From the NCBI RefSeq assembly GCF_030815985.1, contig NZ_JAUSXM010000001.1, forward strand, positions 5,642,001 to 5,706,000: a stretch of DNA of 64,000 bases. Reading direction: 5' to 3'. The DNA comes from Paenibacillus sp. W2I17. GTDB lineage: Bacteria > Bacillota > Bacilli > Paenibacillales > Paenibacillaceae. Of the stretch, positions 9,745-18,550 are shown in pieces; position 1 is the first letter of the stretch, and each line of letters begins with the position of its first letter. Position numbers and translations under genes: made by a program. Below the pieces are notes generated by a model that ran no database searches, was not told the DNA's origin, and saw nothing but the letters and a program-made list of their open reading frames with translations.

Positions 9745-10870
9745 TGTAATTATTCTATCGCATAATCAGAAAGAAGTGATTCAGGCCTGTTTGACTTCCT
9801 TATCTCGACAACGTTTGTGTGAAGGAGATCAATACGAAGTTGTTGTTATTGATAATGGGTCTATAGACGGCACGGGAGAGATGATTGACGGGCTTACGTA
9901 TGATTTTCCTATACGATATAACTACATTCCTTCTACAGAGCAATCAAGTCGGGCAGCGGCACGAAACAAGGGGATTACTATCGCGAATGGAGATGTGATC
10001 GTCTTCCTTGACGGAGATCAACTCGCCGGACCGGACTTTATCTATGAGCATTTGAGAGTGCACAAGCTGGCCGAGGGGAAACTTGTTATAGGGTTTCGAA
10101 GATATTTGAGTGAAAAGAGCATTGATATAACATCGTTAAATCCGGGATGGGTGCATACTGCTATTACATCATCAGAAGCAGATGAACGATTTCAGCTCAT
10201 GGAACGTTTTTCGGAAAATGGAAGCGCATTCCGCACAGCGTGGCATCTGTCTTTCAGTTGCAATTTCTCGGTAAACAGAGAAATACTGATCCGATCGGGT
10301 ATGTTTGACGAAGGGTTCAAGGGGTGGGGGTTGGAAGACAGTGAGCTTGGCTATCGTCTGCAACAGACTGGGGGAACGTTCGTATTGAACAAAAAAGCGT
10401 TAACCTTCCATATCTTTCACCCTTCCGAGTTTGATGAGAATCGTTATGATGGTTGGAAAACGAATCTGGATCATTTCCTCGAATGTCATCCGATGTTTGA
10501 AGTACAGGCGCAAAACATCTTAAAAGAATTTTTTAATCCAGGAATTAGAAAATCATGGTGGGATTGTTATATTCGCTTCGAGAAGGTTGTAAGAGCACAT
10601 CAGGGTTACGAGGGGGATCGATTACCTGTCAGCATCATTGTTGTCTATGCCGAGGGCCCGGAACTGATCCAGACCATTTCGGCAGAAGCTGCGTATAGAG
10701 AAGTGTTGATTATAGATAAGACACCATCATCGGACCTGGATATCTTTTGCCAATGTATTAACGAAAAATTTGATGTTTTGTATTACGAGCATCCTTCGGA
10801 AGATCAGTTAATCGACTTATATCATCAGTATGCAGTCAGGGGAATTGTGAAACATGAAATTTTCAAGTGA
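9734..10870 (+). CDS. GT2-family glycosyltransferase
   Basis: 378 residues; the start is ATG at 9734, 7 bases after GGAGGA, and lies within the end of the MFS gene. GT-A fold features are SVIILSHNQKEVIQACL at the N-terminus, VVVIDNGSIDGT, FLDGDQ as the metal-binding DxD-type motif (about residue 95), and GWGLEDSELGYRL, the acceptor-site signature shared with GT27/GT7-like C-terminal domains. The last 90 residues (from VSIIVVYAEGPE) form an extra domain resembling a second nucleotide-fold fragment. It may add a second sugar to the cluster product. A gap of 54 bases precedes the dehydrogenase. Confidence 0.85.
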   Translation: MKASVIILSHNQKEVIQACLTSLSRQRLCEGDQYEVVVIDNGSIDGTGEMIDGLTYDFPIRYNYIPSTEQSSRAAARNKGITIANGDVIVFLDGDQLAGPDFIYEHLRVHKLAEGKLVIGFRRYLSEKSIDITSLNPGWVHTAITSSEADERFQLMERFSENGSAFRTAWHLSFSCNFSVNREILIRSGMFDEGFKGWGLEDSELGYRLQQTGGTFVLNKKALTFHIFHPSEFDENRYDGWKTNLDHFLECHPMFEVQAQNILKEFFNPGIRKSWWDCYIRFEKVVRAHQGYEGDRLPVSIIVVYAEGPELIQTISAEAAYREVLIIDKTPSSDLDIFCQCINEKFDVLYYEHPSEDQLIDLYHQYAVRGIVKHEIFK

Positions 10871-10924
10871 TCATGGATCAGCTGTTATGGCCGCAAACGA
10901 TGACTTTTTATATGGGAGGTTGAC

Positions 10925-12094
10925 ATGAATTTTGAATTGACAGAGCAACAGAAGCAGATTCAATCCGCCGCACGCCATTTTGTGGACGAGCTACTGATTC
11001 CGTTGGAACCTGAATTATTGCGTAACGAGCGTGAGGGAAGACCCGGGATCGAACTTAGGCAGATTAGAGAGCTTCAACAAAAGGCGAAAACACAGGGCCT
11101 GTGGGGTATTGAGACACCAGAAGAGTATGGGGGAGCAAATCTTGGAACGGTCACTAGTGCACTCCTGAAAATGGAGCTAGGACGCACGTGTATTCCGTTT
11201 GTCTTCGGAGGGGAAGCAGACAATATCCTGTACCTTTGCGACGAGACACAGCAGAACAAGTATTTGCTTCCTGTTATTGCGGGCGAGAGGCAGTCCTGTT
11301 TTGCAATAACGGAGCGTTCGGCAGGTTCCGATGCAAGTCGAATTGAGATGAGGGCTGAGCGTGTGGCAGATGGTTGGGTACTCAATGGGGAGAAAGTATT
11401 TATCACAAATGGAAACGAGGCAGATTTTGCGATTGTTTTTGCAGTGACTGATGTCCAGGCAGAGCCGGGCAAAGGGATCACTTGTTTTCTGGTGGACCGG
11501 GACATGGGATGGACGTCAGAGCCGATTCCTACGATGGGTGGGGATAAAAGTCCTTCTGTACTTACGTTTAACCACGTGTTCGTGCCAAACGGAAATGTGC
11601 TCGGTGAAGAGGGGCAGGGGTTAACAACAGCAATGCAGTGGATCAGTCGAGGGCGTTGGGTGATTCCGGCTATTGCTGTGGGTGCGTCTGGCAGGCTGAT
11701 CCATATGGCCATTGACTATGTTAAAGAACGGTCGACATTTGGAGAGCAGTTGGCAAGCCGGCAGAGCATCCAATGGATGATTGCCGACTCTGCGGTTGAG
11801 CTGGAGGCTCTGAAATGGCTGGTATTATACACGGCTTGGAGGGTGGAGCAGGGGCTGGATGCAAGACATCATGCGACGATGTCCAAGTTGTACGGTGCAG
11901 GTAGAGCAAACGATATTGTGGATCGGGTCCTTCAGATTTTTGGCGGAATCGGATATTCGAAGGACTTGCCGATCGAGCGTTGGTATCGGGAAATGCGAGT
12001 ATGGAGAATCTTCGAGGGCACAGACGAGATTCAACGCATGATTATTTCCCGCAATCTGCTCAAGGGTCATGTCCGAATTGGAGAGTGGGATTAA
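10925..12094 (+). CDS. Acyl-CoA dehydrogenase family protein
   Basis: 389-residue flavoenzyme of the ACAD family. It shows the FAD/substrate segment CFAITERSAGSDASR (about 120), GEKVFITNG (about 157), the C-terminal VLQIFGGIGYSKD and IFEGTDEIQRM, where the Glu matches the catalytic base position of medium-chain-type enzymes. It should introduce a trans-2 double bond into an acyl-CoA and pass electrons to ETF, although no etf genes are in view. ATG is preceded by GGGAGG. Its TAA overlaps the stop of the convergent MaoC-like gene. The pair dehydrogenase/hydratase fits one beta-oxidation-like half cycle. Confidence 0.91.
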   Translation: MNFELTEQQKQIQSAARHFVDELLIPLEPELLRNEREGRPGIELRQIRELQQKAKTQGLWGIETPEEYGGANLGTVTSALLKMELGRTCIPFVFGGEADNILYLCDETQQNKYLLPVIAGERQSCFAITERSAGSDASRIEMRAERVADGWVLNGEKVFITNGNEADFAIVFAVTDVQAEPGKGITCFLVDRDMGWTSEPIPTMGGDKSPSVLTFNHVFVPNGNVLGEEGQGLTTAMQWISRGRWVIPAIAVGASGRLIHMAIDYVKERSTFGEQLASRQSIQWMIADSAVELEALKWLVLYTAWRVEQGLDARHHATMSKLYGAGRANDIVDRVLQIFGGIGYSKDLPIERWYREMRVWRIFEGTDEIQRMIISRNLLKGHVRIGEWD

Positions 12095-12984
12095 CGGGCC
12101 ATGTAACGAACGGATCCTTCATAGGCTAGCAAGTCAGACGGAACACCCGCTCGATGTTCAACATAGACTGTGATACTGCATTCCAGATGGGAGAGGTTAT
12201 CCGTGTTGATGACACTCACGAGGACACGGACGACGTCCCCTTCCATCACGGGTGAGCGAAATCGGTATTTTATATCGCATAGAATCCAGTTATCCAACCC
12301 CAGCATTTGTAGTCGGTTTCCAATCATGCCACCGATAAGCATACCTTGTGCAATTCGGCGAGGTGCACCTGCTTCATGTGCTTTGAGAACGTCCAAATGA
12401 ATTGCGTTGTTATCGCCCGATGCGGCTGCATAGGCTATGAGCATAGCGCTGGTTATGGTTCCAAGACAAGCGTCGAACAGGAGCTCACCAGATGAGGGAC
12501 GGTGTTTCCCATCCCACTGATAATATATCTCCGAGGGATATTGCGGATACACAGGCTCGAGTTCGGAATACGAAGGCTGCAACGCTGGAGAGTCCAGAAG
12601 TATTAATGTGGTGTTAGTAACGAGTACGGGGTGTTTCATGACGTCCGTAACTTTCATTGTACAATCAAGGAGATGGATGTTCCCCATAGATCCAGTTGTT
12701 TCGCGTACGTTTGCAAGTTCAATCCGGTAAAATAAAGCTGCATCATACTTCAATTTACATTGGTATGTAAAAGATTGTTGACCATGGATCATAATTTTCC
12801 CAGGCAGGTCCATCCAGGGTAAGTGTGTCTGTTGCCACCATATCATCGGAAAGGTGAGAGGAATGGATCTTGCGTCGGGACGAAATTCTTCTGGAAAGCC
12901 TTGCGTGAATTGGACAATCTGATCTGTGGTAATAACCATTTTCTTGGGAGGAGTAGGTACTCCGATCCACGATTGGTAATCCAT
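12091..12984 (-). CDS. MaoC-like hotdog dehydratase, two-domain (FAS1-dehydratase/Meh type)
   Basis: 297 residues from ATG at 12984; another in-frame ATG at 12993 lies only two bases from AAGGAG and is less likely. The N-terminal half resembles the FAS1-like dehydratase/mesaconyl-CoA hydratase N-domain. The C-terminal half holds the hydratase-2 motif ASGDNNAIHLDVLKAHEAG, with Asp and His in catalytic places. It probably hydrates or dehydrates an enoyl/3-hydroxyacyl-CoA. It is encoded opposite to the 1-12094 run, ends inside the acyl-CoA dehydrogenase stop, and shares no visible terminator with it, so sense-antisense interference is possible. The product may be a cluster partner or a neighbour. 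Confidence 0.8.
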   Translation of the reverse strand: MDYQSWIGVPTPPKKMVITTDQIVQFTQGFPEEFRPDARSIPLTFPMIWWQQTHLPWMDLPGKIMIHGQQSFTYQCKLKYDAALFYRIELANVRETTGSMGNIHLLDCTMKVTDVMKHPVLVTNTTLILLDSPALQPSYSELEPVYPQYPSEIYYQWDGKHRPSSGELLFDACLGTITSAMLIAYAAASGDNNAIHLDVLKAHEAGAPRRIAQGMLIGGMIGNRLQMLGLDNWILCDIKYRFRSPVMEGDVVRVLVSVINTDNLSHLECSITVYVEHRAGVPSDLLAYEGSVRYMAR

Positions 12985-13104
12985 AGCTTGCATCTCTCCT
13001 TTGACTGACCATGTCTTGTATTATATCGAAGACAGTTAGAATCATAAATGTTTTTATCGCAGAAATTTCTTTTTTCGAAAATAAAGGTACACAAAAGATA
13101 CATA

Positions 13105-13130
13105 ATGAACTAAAATGAACTTATATGAAC
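13105..13130 (+). promoter_or_regulatory. Triple ATGAAC direct repeat, candidate operator
   Basis: ATGAAC occurs at 13105, 13115 and 13125, exactly one per 10 bases, so all three face the same side of the helix. The site lies 50-80 bases upstream of kduI and between divergent genes. Tandem direct repeats are a common operator form for DeoR-family repressors, and such a regulator is encoded at 14106. The link is inference. Confidence 0.5.
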
Positions 13131-13182
13131 CTTATCAAACTCAATCCCAACTAATTTAAATGACGAAAGGAATGGATTAATA

Positions 13183-14022
13183 ATGGAAAATCGTTATGCT
13201 GCACATCCGAATGAAGTGAAAACGTATGATACATCTCGCCTGCGTGAGGAATTTTTGATGGAGCAACTGTTTGCAACCGATGAATTGGTAACGGTGTATT
13301 CTCATGTGGATCGTTATATTGTGGGAACGGCTGTACCCGAGAGCAAGGACATTACCCTTGAAGTGAACCTGAAAGATATCGGAACGAACTTTTTCCTGGA
13401 GCGTCGTGAAATCGGTATCATTAATGTCGGTGGTCACGGAACAGTGACAGCGGATGGACAAGGTTATGAGATTGGAGCGAAGGAATGTCTCTACATCGGT
13501 AGAGGGGTGAAGGAAGTTGTGTTCACGAGCAGTGACAAGGCTCAACCTGCCCAATTCTATTTTGTATCCACACCGGCTCATCACACCTATCCAACAGTAA
13601 AAGCAACACAAGAACAAGCTCAGCCGAATCATCTGGGCAGCATCGAAACTTCCAATGAGCGTACGATCTATCGTTACATTCACCAAGGAGAAGGTGGGAT
13701 TCAGAGTTGTCAGTTGGTGATGGGCATTACCGAACTCGACAAGGGTAACATGTGGAACACGATGCCTGCACATACACATAACCGCCGTTCCGAAGTATAC
13801 TTGTACTGGAACTTGCCTGAAGACGGCGTTGTGTTCCACATGATGGGCGAGCCGAACGAAACGCGTCATCTGGTTGTACGTGATCGCCAGGCGATCATTT
13901 CCCCAAGCTGGTCCATTCACAGTGGTGTGGGTACAAGCAATTACACCTTCTGTTGGGCGATGGCTGGTGAGAACCAGACGTTCGAAGATATGGACGGCGT
14001 AGCGATGAAAGACCTGAAATAA
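13183..14022 (+). CDS. kduI: 5-dehydro-4-deoxy-D-glucuronate isomerase KduI
   Basis: 279 residues, close to the E. coli KduI length. N-terminus ENRYAAHPNEVKTYDTSRLR is typical, and MPAHTHNRRSEVYLYWNL carries the zinc ligands (two His and a Glu) of this cupin-fold enzyme. It converts 5-keto-4-deoxyuronate, released from pectin or other uronic-acid polymers by lyases, to 2,5-diketo-3-deoxygluconate, the substrate of KduD. The ATG at 13183 follows AAAGGA; an ATG at 13173 hits an immediate stop. It starts a cluster with a DeoR regulator, kduD and a TIM-barrel isomerase. Confidence 0.95.
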   Translation: MENRYAAHPNEVKTYDTSRLREEFLMEQLFATDELVTVYSHVDRYIVGTAVPESKDITLEVNLKDIGTNFFLERREIGIINVGGHGTVTADGQGYEIGAKECLYIGRGVKEVVFTSSDKAQPAQFYFVSTPAHHTYPTVKATQEQAQPNHLGSIETSNERTIYRYIHQGEGGIQSCQLVMGITELDKGNMWNTMPAHTHNRRSEVYLYWNLPEDGVVFHMMGEPNETRHLVVRDRQAIISPSWSIHSGVGTSNYTFCWAMAGENQTFEDMDGVAMKDLK

Positions 14023-14105
14023 TAAATTACAGATGTCTGAGTTAAATTGACAGGGTAGACACTATAACTCATTCATTTTGACTCAGGTAGTATAGGAAGT
14101 TGATT

Positions 14106-14867
14106 ATGATGAATCCATTGAAAAGACATGAAAAAATTATGGAGGCTCTGCTGGAGCGCCAGGAAGTAACCGTCAGTGATCTGAGTGAGTTGTTGCAGGT
14201 GACTGGGAAAACAGTACGAGAGGATCTCGACAAGTTGGAGAGTATGGGACTGCTCGTACGTGTCCATGGTGGTGCTATGCTGGCTCAGAATGACCAGTAT
14301 GGCATCTTGAATAGCCGCGGAGTTACCGAGAAGCATCATCCGGAGAAGACGGAGATTGCTGAACGTGCCCTTGCTTACATTCGACCTGGAGATATCGTTG
14401 CTCTCGATGGTGGCAGCACCACGCTGGAGATGGCCAAACGTCTCGATAATCAACCACTGACGGTGGTGACCAATGACCTGTTCATTATTGCGGAGCTGAC
14501 CAAGAAGGAGCAAGTGCGACTGGTTGTGCCTGGCGGGGCTCGTGTACGGAATATGTTGGTTGGGGATGATACGGCTTCGTTTATCTCCAGTCTTAACATT
14601 CATAAAGCCTTTATATCCACGACAGCCCTTCATCCGGAATTTGGATTATCCATATACACGGGAGATCTGGTTCCTTTAAAAAAAGCAATGATATCTGCCT
14701 CGCAGCAAGTATACGGCGTTGTGGATCATTATAAATTCGGACAATTTGCACTGCGAACTTTCGCCCAGTGTTCCGAACTGGACTACATTATCAGCGATAG
14801 TCGTTTGGATGAAGAGACGGCTGCCTTATACGAGCAGAGCGGTGTCACAGTGGATTATCAAAGTTAA
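14106..14867 (+). CDS. DeoR/GlpR-family transcriptional regulator
   Basis: About 253 residues; ATG at 14106 or 14109, both after AGGAAG at 14094-14099. The N-terminal winged HTH runs from RHEKIMEALLERQEVTVSDL through GKTVREDLDKLESMGLLVRVHGGAM (DeoR signature). The C-terminal sensor domain shows DGGSTTLEMAKRL and VTNDLFI, the sugar-phosphate-binding region of the family. It sits between kduI and kduD and is the obvious candidate to repress the uronate genes until a pathway intermediate accumulates. The ATGAAC repeats at 13105 are a plausible target. Confidence 0.9.
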   Translation: MMNPLKRHEKIMEALLERQEVTVSDLSELLQVTGKTVREDLDKLESMGLLVRVHGGAMLAQNDQYGILNSRGVTEKHHPEKTEIAERALAYIRPGDIVALDGGSTTLEMAKRLDNQPLTVVTNDLFIIAELTKKEQVRLVVPGGARVRNMLVGDDTASFISSLNIHKAFISTTALHPEFGLSIYTGDLVPLKKAMISASQQVYGVVDHYKFGQFALRTFAQCSELDYIISDSRLDEETAALYEQSGVTVDYQS

Positions 14868-14944
14868 CCTCATTCATTATTCATGGGATTAAAGAACGGA
14901 CGGATCTAAGGATTGCATATCAAAACCATGCGGAGGAATCATTC

Positions 14945-15697
14945 ATGAACCCATTTGATTTAAGCGGACAAGTTGCACTGGTGACAGGTACCTCGGGAGG
15001 ACTTGGACAAGGGATGGCTATTGGCTTGGCAGAAGCAGGTGCTGATGTGGTGCTGGTCTCTTATTCCAAGCCTGCTGCAACGGCAAGTGCCATTGAAGCA
15101 CTCGGACGCAAAGCTTATGTGATTGAAGCGGATTTAAGTCGTGAAGATGAGTTGTCGGCTGTGTTCGAACAGGCGCTTGCGTTCCAGGGCAGAATTGACA
15201 TTCTCGTCAACAATGCCGGAATCATTCGTCGCACACCTGCGGCTGATCATGCAGGGCAGGACTGGCATGATGTAATTGGTCTGAACCTGAACACTGTATT
15301 TTTCCTGAGCCAATTGGCAGGCAGACATATGATTGAACGCGGAAGTGGCAAAATCATTAATATTGCATCCATGTTGTCCTATCAAGGTGGGATCAATGTG
15401 CCAGGATATACAGCCAGTAAACATGGCGTTGCCGGTTTAACCAAAGCACTCGCCAATGAATGGGCAGGGAAGGGAATTCAGATTAACGGTATCGCACCTG
15501 GTTATATGGAAACCGATAATACTACCCAGATCCGTGCGGACGAGAATCGGTACCGGGATATTACAGCCCGTATTCCTGCGGGGCGCTGGGGAACACCTGA
15601 AGATCTGAAAGGCCCGGTTGTCTTTCTGGCATCTGCCGCTTCGGATTATCTGAATGGTCATGTGCTGAATGTCGATGGCGGCTGGATGGCACGTTAA
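14945..15697 (+). CDS. kduD: 2-dehydro-3-deoxy-D-gluconate 5-dehydrogenase KduD
   Basis: 250-residue classical SDR. It shows TGTSGGLGQG (about 14), NNAGIIRRTPA (about 88; this IRR extension is typical of KduD), a catalytic Ser in INIASML and YTASKHG with Tyr/Lys. The C-terminal VDGGWMAR ends the protein like other KduD enzymes. It reduces 2,5-diketo-3-deoxygluconate to 2-keto-3-deoxygluconate with NAD(P)H. ATG follows GGAGGA. The next gene is 37 bases downstream. Confidence 0.93.
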   Translation: MNPFDLSGQVALVTGTSGGLGQGMAIGLAEAGADVVLVSYSKPAATASAIEALGRKAYVIEADLSREDELSAVFEQALAFQGRIDILVNNAGIIRRTPAADHAGQDWHDVIGLNLNTVFFLSQLAGRHMIERGSGKIINIASMLSYQGGINVPGYTASKHGVAGLTKALANEWAGKGIQINGIAPGYMETDNTTQIRADENRYRDITARIPAGRWGTPEDLKGPVVFLASAASDYLNGHVLNVDGGWMAR

Positions 15698-15734
15698 TCG
15701 TTTGATAATCGGATTAGCATAAGGAGGCAGTGAG

Positions 15735-16580
15735 ATGAAACTTGGTATTCTGGCACATACATTTGGCAAACAGCCTACAGCACAGCTTGCGCAGACGATT
15801 GCGGATAACGGATTTAATTCCGTACAGCTGGCGCTGGCCAAAGCATTATCAGATGTGGACTCATCGAATGGCAAGCTGAGCCCAGGGCTAGCGAATGAGA
15901 TCGGAGATCAATTTGCACAGCGCGGGGTGAAGATTGCAGTACTTGGCTGTTATATTAATCCGATTGACCCTGATCCGGTAAGACGACGTGCGGACATTGA
16001 TCGATTCAAGGAACATCTGCGTTATGCCCGGGATTTTGGTTGCAGCATGGTAGCAACAGAGACCGGGGGCTTGGACACCTATCAGGATACACATCCGGAT
16101 GGATATGAAGAGAAGGCGTGGAGTGTGCTGAAAGAAACGGTTGAGGAGTTGGCTGAGGAAGCGGAGAAATGGGGCGTGCATGCGGCGATTGAGCCTGTGT
16201 CCACACATACCCTTCATACACATGAACATATGACACGTTTGTTTGAAGAGATTCCTTCATCCAATCTGGGGATGCTGTTCGACCCGTGTAATCTGATCAA
16301 GCAACCACATGCTGCAGATCAAGGGGCTTTCTTGCGCGAGGTGATGGAATCGCTGTATCAGCGCATGATTGTGATCCATGCCAAAGATGTAGCCTTTGAT
16401 GCACAGGGAGAGAAGTTTAATCCGGTACCTGGGGCAGGGATACTGGATTACCCGTTATTTTTTGAATTGCTAAAAACGTATAAGCCACATATCGATATTT
16501 CACTTGAAGGTGTAACTGCGGAGGAAGCTGTACCTGCGGCCAAACATTTGCGTGAAGTATGGAGTGCAGTTCACGTCTAA
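15735..16580 (+). CDS. Sugar phosphate isomerase/epimerase-like TIM barrel protein
   Basis: 281 residues of the AP-endonuclease-2/xylose-isomerase-like TIM barrel family. Segments such as VATETGGLD, HAAIEPVSTHTLHT, LGMLFDPCNLIK, VIHAKDVAFD and DISLEGVT carry the Glu, His and Asp residues that usually bind a divalent metal. It closes the kduI-deoR-kduD run and is followed by a strong terminator, so it is likely a uronate or keto-sugar isomerase/epimerase of the same pathway. The exact reaction cannot be assigned. Confidence 0.83.
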   Translation: MKLGILAHTFGKQPTAQLAQTIADNGFNSVQLALAKALSDVDSSNGKLSPGLANEIGDQFAQRGVKIAVLGCYINPIDPDPVRRRADIDRFKEHLRYARDFGCSMVATETGGLDTYQDTHPDGYEEKAWSVLKETVEELAEEAEKWGVHAAIEPVSTHTLHTHEHMTRLFEEIPSSNLGMLFDPCNLIKQPHAADQGAFLREVMESLYQRMIVIHAKDVAFDAQGEKFNPVPGAGILDYPLFFELLKTYKPHIDISLEGVTAEEAVPAAKHLREVWSAVHV

Positions 16581-16624
16581 CAAAATCCTGGATGAGGTAT
16601 TGCATACCGAAGCCAAAGTAGCTG

Positions 16625-16654
16625 AAAAACCTTTGCGAGGGCAAAGGTTTTTTT
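16625..16654 (+). terminator. Rho-independent terminator of the kdu cluster
   Basis: Stem ACCTTTGC / GCAAAGGT with GAGG loop, followed by seven T. It lies 45 bases after the TIM-barrel gene. Confidence 0.9.
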
Positions 16655-16671
16655 AGTACAGAAATCAATAG

Positions 16672-18127
<1,456 letters not shown>

Positions 18128-18206
18128 ATGGTATTAAGTGGATGTGTAAACAATCACTTAAGTGGTATGCCATAAACAGGTCATATTGAATATTAAAATG
18201 ATGGTT

Positions 18207-18240
18207 AAAGCCGTTGTCCTCCGGGACAGCGGCTTTTTGT
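18207..18240 (+). terminator. Terminator after metY
   Basis: Stem AAAGCCGTTGTCC / GGACAGCGGCTTT with TCCG loop and one G-U pair, followed by a T-rich tail. It lies 80 bases after the restored metY stop. Confidence 0.88.
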
Positions 18241-18340
18241 CTTTTTGAACACGCATTTATGAGTAACCATCGAAAAAAGCCCATTTACAAATGTGGATCA
18301 CAGGCATATACTGATTAAAAGTTGTATTGAGTAAACACAA

Positions 18341-18372
18341 TTGCATAAGTGCAAAAATGATTATCATTCTCA
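18341..18372 (+). promoter_or_regulatory. Fur-family box overlapping a candidate promoter
   Basis: AATGATTATCATT at 18356-18368 is a 6-1-6 inverted repeat. The 19-mer 18353-18371 matches the classical Fur consensus at 16 of 19 positions, and the 7-1-7 reading at 18358-18372 matches 12 of 14. A plausible promoter uses TTGCAT (18341-18346) and TATCAT (18363-18368) with a 16-base spacer, so the box covers the -10. Target would be the metal ATPase at 18551. Fur versus PerR or Zur cannot be settled by eye. Confidence 0.7.
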
Positions 18373-18403
18373 TTCGAGATTATTTCAAAATCATTCACAA
18401 AAC

Positions 18404-18434
18404 CATGCTGCTGCGGGATTCCCGCAGCAGCATG
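18404..18434 (+). other. Perfect 15-bp inverted repeat in the leader of the metal ATPase
   Basis: CATGCTGCTGCGGGA and TCCCGCAGCAGCATG are separated by one base, giving a very stable hairpin between the Fur-like box and the ATPase start. It is followed by a short T-rich stretch (TGTCATTTTT), weaker than a standard terminator. It could be an attenuator, an mRNA-stabilising element or a protein site. The rest of the 18128-18550 gap holds the metY terminator and the box. Confidence 0.6.
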
Positions 18435-18550
18435 TGTCATTTTTAGGGCATTAACAATGGCTCTCATTCTCAATACAACTTCATTTTTGGGAGCGGAATT
18501 TAGCAGACTCGTCATCCGCAAACCTACCATTCGAAAGGAACGTGATTCAT

